64,000 bases of DNA from Stomorhina lunata (lineage: Eukaryota; Arthropoda; Insecta; Diptera; Rhiniidae): contig OW121743.1 of assembly GCA_933228675.1 (NCBI GenBank), forward strand, positions 65,173,540 through 65,237,539, written 5' to 3'. The notes beneath the pieces are model-generated. The model saw only the letters and a list, made by a program, of their open reading frames with translations. It did not search any database and had not been told where the DNA came from. Position 1 is the first letter of the stretch; each line of letters begins with the position of its first letter. The position numbers and the translations under genes were made by a program. Positions 58,430 through 64,000 of this stretch are shown here, piece after piece.

Positions 58430-59944
58430 TTTGATCTTACTTTTAGACATTGGATACCAGTTAGTTTAATTAATTACAACTTGACCAATTAGTTACACTT
58501 GATTATAGCCGAAAAATAAGCATAAAAACGTTTTATTAATCTGATTAAGTATTACAACAAGATACAAATTTAAGGTATACAACATTAATATTTTTATTGA
58601 TCTTAGAGGTAACTACCTTGCACGCACCGTTGCTTACATTTATTCAATTCACAAGTTGTCGTATATTAGTAGGCTCTTTAATATGTAACCATAAGTAATA
58701 CAATTTTTGTAAACGATTTGATATTAATGCATGATCAATAAACCTTAGCAAAGATCGATCGATGAAGCGATCGATCTTTGATAAGGTTTAGGATCAATGT
58801 CTACTTATAGTATGACAAATTATGAATTGCACAACTATTTTACTATTTAACTGTTGTAGGACATACAAAAATGATTTAATCTAAAACAAATAAAGGCGTT
58901 TTTGCATTTCAAAAATATTTATCCACGATCATTGATCAATCGATTACTCAAGGCAAATAATTTCTACTGCATGAGCAGGCAAATCATTTGATTGACAAAT
59001 ATTAGCTTAATTTTATCCATTATAAATTTTCAAAATGTTTGATTTGCATGTTTCAGACTTAGGTAAGATTTTTATAGCATTTCTTACATCATACTTTTGC
59101 AGATTTAAAAACATTCAAATTTTAACTTTTAAAATTTTTTAAGGTGTCACTAAATATTTATTTACAAAAATAAATTCAACAAATATTTAACCTAAAATAT
59201 TTTGTAATTGTCGTTTTTAATAGTTTTACGAAAAACCTAAGCTCTTCCTAAATTCAAGCTGATCCCACATTTAAAATATAATTATTGAATTTTTGCAACC
59301 TCAGTCTAGACCTAAACAATTTAAAGATGTTAAATAATTTTATTGTCGTTTTTTTTGAAGTCATTAATTGTTAAGGAAGTTTACAGTCAGCCAAAATGAT
59401 TTAACCCCATCTTCAATCCTCCGCGCATGATTATACATATTTTCTAAATAAATAGTTTTTGGACACTCGAACAACTGAAAAGAAAGGTGACTGCTGTTGT
59501 TTGGTCCAATGTTTGTTGTCTCAACAATAACAGTCAACCTAAAGAGGATTCCCTACCGAATCTGCTATGGTCTTGGTTAGTTATCTACTGGTGCAAAGCA
59601 GTTAAGCACAGCTATATTGTGTTAACGTTGCCTCCAAGACAAAGTAACATGGGTAGAAAAAACGATTGAAGAAAATTACAATCGACTTTTTTCAAAATGT
59701 TTCATTTTCATTGAAAATCGCAGCTTCATATTGTAAAAATTATATAATCGAACTGCATAATGTTGGATGAAAACGATGATAGTTTTTTTTAATAGAGACC
59801 CAATAGGAAATGTTAGACTTAGACTAGAGCTATGACTTATGTCGTGATTAGAGCTTTGGATAGTGCCAAGACTATACCTATGACTACAGCCAATACTAGA
59901 GCTGTGACTAAAGTTCTAAGACTAGATATACATATGTCTAGACT
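58430..59944. other. Spacer with a 63-bp hairpin and a degenerate simple repeat, no gene seen
   Basis: 58733-58795 is a hairpin (arms around CAAAGATCGATCG, loop ATGAAG). From about 59800 to 59940 loose repeats of GACTAGAGCTATGACT occur. The 60-codon frame at 59487-59669 is not recognised as any protein. Confidence 0.55.
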
Positions 59945-62915
59945 CTAGCATTACTTATTTTTATAGTAAACTTTGAAAATTTCATGATTTTTGTAGGAAA
60001 TTTTGAAAATTTATAGGAAATTTATAGGAAATTTTAAAAATTTCTCATTTTTATAGGAAATTTTAAAAATTTCTTATTTTCATAGGAAATTTTGAAAATT
60101 TCTTATTTTCATAGGAAATTTTGAAAATTTCTTATTTTCATAGGAAATTTTGAAAATTTCTTATTTTTATAGGAAATTTTGAAAATTTCTTATTTTTATA
60201 GGAAATTTTTAAAATTTCTTATTTTTATAGGAAATTTTTAAAATTTCTTATTTTTATAGGAAATTTGAAAATTTCTTATTTTTATAGGAAATTTTGAAAA
60301 TTTCTTATTTTTATAGGAAATTTTGAAAATTTCTTATTTTTATAGGAAATTTTGAAAATTTCTTATTTTTATAGGAAATTTTTAAAAATTCTTATTTTTA
60401 TAGGAAATTTTGAAAATTTCTTATTTTTATAGGAAATTTTGAAAATTTCTTATTTTTATAGGAAATTTTGAAAATTTCTTATTTTTATAGGAAATTTTGA
60501 AAATTTCTTATTTTTATAGGAAATTTTGAAAATTTCTTATTTTTATAGGAAATTTTGAAAATTTCTTTTTTTTATGAAATTTTGAAAATTTCTTATTTTT
60601 ATAGGAAATTTTTAAAATTTCTTATTTTTATAGGAAATTTTTAAAAATTCTTATTTTTATAGGAAATTTTGAAAATTTCTTATTTTTATAGGAAATTTTG
60701 AAAATTTCTTATTTTTATAGGAAATTTTGAAAATTTCTTATTTTTATAGGAAATTTTGAAAATTTCTTATTTTTATAGGAAATTTTGAAAATTTCTTATT
60801 TTTATAGGAAATTTTGAAAATTTCTTATTTTTATAGGAAATTTTGAAAATTTCTTATTTTTATAGGAAATTTTGAAAATTTCTTATTTTTATAGAAAATT
60901 TTGAAAATTTCTTATTTTTATAGGAAATTTTGAAAATTTCTTATTTTTATAGGAAATTTTTAAAATTTCTTATTTTTATAGGAAATTTTTAAAATTTCTT
61001 ATTTTTATAGGAAATTTTGAAAATTTCTTATTTTTATAGGAAATTTTGAAAATTTCTTATTTTTATAGGAAATTTTTAAAATTTCTTATTTTTATAGGAA
61101 ATTTGAAAATTTCTTATTTTTATAGGAAATTTTGAAAATTTCTTATTTTTATAGGAAATTTTGAAAATTTCTTATTTTTATAGGAAATTTTTAAAATTTC
61201 TTATTTTTATAGGAAATTTTGAAAATTTCTTATTTTTATAGGAAATTTTGAAAATTTCTTATTTTTATAGGAAATTTTTAAAATTTCTTATTTTTATAGG
61301 AAATTTGAAAATTTCTTATTTTTATAGGAAATTTTTAAAATTTCTTATTTTTATAGGAAATTTTGAAAATTTCTTATTTTTATAGGAAATTTTTAAAATT
61401 TCTTATTTTTATAGGAAATTTTTAAAATTTCTTATTTTTATAGGAAATTTGAAAATTTCTTATTTTTATAGGAAATTTTGAAAATTTCTTATTTTTATAG
61501 GAAATTTTGAAAATTTCTTATTTTTATAGGAAATTTTGAAAATTTCTTATTTTTATAGGAAATTTTTAAAAATTCTTATTTTTATAGGAAATTTTGAAAA
61601 TTTCTTATTTTTATAGGAAATTTTGAAAATTTCTTATTTTTATAGGAAATTTTGAAAATTTCTTATTTTTATAGGAAATTTTGAAAATTTCTTATTTTTA
61701 TAGGAAATTTTGAAAATTTCTTATTTTTATAGGAAATTTTGAAAATTTCTTTTTTTTATGAAATTTTGAAAATTTCTTATTTTTATAGGAAATTTTTAAA
61801 ATTTCTTATTTTTATAGGAAATTTTTAAAAATTCTTATTTTTATAGGAAATTTTGAAAATTTCTTATTTTTATAGGAAATTTTGAAAATTTCTTATTTTT
61901 ATAGGAAATTTTGAAAATTTCTTATTTTTATAGGAAATTTTGAAAATTTCTTATTTTTATAGGAAATTTTGAAAATTTCTTATTTTTATAGGAAATTTTG
62001 AAAATTTCTTATTTTTATAGGAAATTTTGAAAATTTCTTATTTTTATAGGAAATTTTGAAAATTTCTTATTTTTATAGAAAATTTTGAAAATTTCTTATT
62101 TTTATAGGAAATTTTGAAAATTTCTTATTTTTATAGGAAATTTTTAAAATTTCTTATTTTTATAGGAAATTTTTAAAATTTCTTATTTTTATAGGAAATT
62201 TTGAAAATTTCTTATTTTTATAGGAAATTTTGAAAATTTCTTATTTTTATAGGAAATTTTGAAAATTTCTTATTTTTATAGGAAATTTTGAAAATTTCTT
62301 ATTTTTATAATAAATTTTGAAAATTTCTTATTTTTATAATAAATTTTGAAAATTTCTTATTTTTATAATAAATTTTGAAAATTTCTTATTTTTATAATAA
62401 ATTTTGAAAATTTCTTATTTTTATAAGAAATTTTAAAAATTTCTTATTTTTATAGGAAATTTTACAAATTTCTTATTTTTATAGGAAATTTTACAAATTT
62501 CTTATTTTTATAGGAAATTTTGAAAATTTCTTATTTTTATAGGAAATTTTGAAAATTTCTTATTTTTATAGGAAATTTTGAAAATTTCTTATTTTTATAG
62601 GAAATTTTGAAAATTTCTTATTTTTATAGGAAATTTTGAAAATTTCTTATTTTTATAGGAAATTTTGAAAATTTCTTATTTTTATAGGAAATTTTGAAAA
62701 TTTCTTATTTTTATAGGAAATTTTGAAAATTTCTTATTTTTATAATAAATTTTGAAAATTTCTTATTTTTATAATAAATTTTGAAAATTTCTTATTTTTA
62801 TAAGAAATTTTAAAAATTTCTTATTTTTATAGGAAATTTTACAAATTTCTTATTTTTATAGGAAATTTTACAAATTTCTTATTTTTATAGGAAATTTTGA
62901 AAATTTCTTATATTT
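59945..62915. repeat. 29-bp AT minisatellite (array H), about 100 homogeneous units with higher-order repeats
   Basis: Units of TATAGGAAATTTTGAAAAT plus TTCTTATTTT at a steady 29 bp (60487, 60516). Rare variants recur at fixed distances. The TTTTTTTTATGAAATTTT variant lies at 60565 and 61749, and the ATAGAAAATTTTG variant at 60891 and 62075; both pairs are 1184 bp apart. The ATAAGAAATTTTAAAAAT variant lies at 62423 and 62800, 377 bp apart (13 units). This implies recent large block duplications. No open frame of note. Confidence 0.95.
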
Positions 62916-64000
62916 AGCAAATAGTTTTTTCTAAAATGTAATTTTGGCTGTTGACCAGTTTAGTTAAACCACCATTTCCTATCGGGTATTATTTAAATAT
63001 TCACAACGATTTTCTTCTTTTGTCTTCATGAATTTATTTTGTTTTCATCTCTTGCACTTTCCATTAACATCAAAAAGTGCAAATGTAACAATGATTGTAA
63101 TGGAAAATCATGTTTTTATGACTTTAGCACTATACGAGTATGTAGTTTCTATGTTTTCCTATTTTCTTGTTGCCAAAGATGTACTTACTTTTTGCAGTTA
63201 TAATGCATCTGGCTCATAATAGTCATATGTTAACAGAGGCCATTAGTTGGCCCAATTGTGGGGGCATGTTTGTTTAAACTTGTAAAAAAAGAAAGAAAAA
63301 AAAATTAACAAATCTTACATCATTTACCACTTTCGCTGAATACAAATAATAAAATTTGAAAATATTACATTTGGCGAGGGCTTGTTAATTGTAGTTATGA
63401 ACTTTTATGGTTATGAACAAAGAAATTCCAATATTTTGGCAGTAATTGCAGGAAAAGTTACATGGAATTTGACTTTCAATGAATGTGTTATAATCTTGGG
63501 AACTTGTCTATAATTATGGAAATATATGAATATGAAAGGGATTTTCAGATTTTTGAGAATTTTTAAATAGAATGTGTTAACAAGAGAGCTACGAGGGCAG
63601 GTCATTAAGTTTGTGATTTTTTTAATTTCCCGCTTACTTATTGAAATGACCAAACTACAGGCGTCAATATACAACTGTCAATTGACCCCTGCCTAAATTT
63701 GATACAAGCCATTTATTTTCAAGATATTGTTGCAAATCCCCGGATTTCAAGCAGAATATACAATTTGTTGCAAAATTATTGCAAGATTGGAGCTCAAATG
63801 GGTTTCAAAATACATTTTCTGCATTTTCATCTCCTTTTTTTCCCGAAAACTTATGTATATGATACAAGTGACGAGCAAAGAGAGTGGCTTCACCAAGATT
63901 TGGCGAAAATCGAAAGAAAATACAAATGATGATGGGACGAGGGCTGAATGGGAGACTACTGTTGAACTTTAATTCGTGAAACAGATCCTAAATAGTACAA
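62916..64000. other. Spacer, no gene recognised
   Basis: Frames at 63028-63219 and 63699-63972 show no known domain. At 63590-63620 the sequence CGAGGGCAGGTCATTAAGTT resembles some mariner-type inverted repeats, but no partner end lies in the window. Confidence 0.4.

Noticed and set aside
58733..58795. microRNA precursor
   Set aside because: The arms fit loosely, but sequence alone gives no evidence of processing or conservation; kept only as a hairpin.
63590..63972. Possible mariner inverted repeat and a short frame ending near 63972
   Set aside because: No partner inverted repeat and no transposase motif is visible; the window ends before it could be tested.

Overview
This is eukaryotic DNA, almost certainly from a calyptrate fly (blowfly or house-fly relative). 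It is very AT-rich. Its two cellular genes, calcineurin A and the nuclear-envelope protein NEMP, have fly-like sequence, the NEMP introns follow GT-AG rules, and almost everything else is transposon or minisatellite. The species assignment is inference from general resemblance. No bacterial-type operon, CRISPR array, rRNA or tRNA was found.

Layout. 1-5.1 kb: a helentron-type repeat, a 30-bp minisatellite, and a LINE remnant with a 685-bp long-TIR MITE inside it. 5.7-7.9 kb: a Tc1/mariner copy with an intact ORF inside an older repeat. 8.9-12.2 kb and 13.8-16.2 kb: large 31-bp minisatellites, the second enclosed by 12-bp inverted repeats. 12.2-13.1 kb: two helentron-type repeats. 17.8-21 kb: a mariner remnant and a decayed LINE. 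21-22.9 kb: nested helentron-type repeats, one inserted in another between two Ts. 24.1-25.4 kb: a second mariner copy, frameshifted. 25.8-28.4 kb: another helentron-type repeat holding a LINE tail. 29.0-29.7 kb: a 39-bp repeat arranged as a giant inverted repeat. 31.2-33.4 kb: a helentron-type element whose interior is a 29-bp minisatellite.

33.46-35.6 kb carries the calcineurin A catalytic-subunit gene. Its whole 581-codon reading frame lies in one exon with a visible upstream splice acceptor. 35.8-45.2 kb is a further 29-bp minisatellite, split by a complete 5.7-kb LINE (39216-44948). That LINE has both ORFs open, an 8-bp target-site duplication and a TTAGG-type tail. A 200-N assembly gap follows at 45759-45958.

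47.3-51.3 kb holds a mariner remnant, an RTE-like LINE remnant, a helentron-type repeat carrying a LINE fragment that itself carries a 108-bp retroposed element, and a 131-bp MITE. 52.1-56.1 kb is a four-exon NEMP gene reconstructed as 499 residues, with a LINE remnant in its third intron. 57-58.3 kb and 59.9-62.9 kb are 29-bp minisatellites; the second is about 3 kb long and has 1184-bp and 377-bp higher-order repeats.

The two cellular genes have no evident functional link. The main theme is the relation between helentron-type and TIR-bounded elements and the minisatellites they contain or adjoin, and the nested order of insertions, which can be read base by base at several sites.
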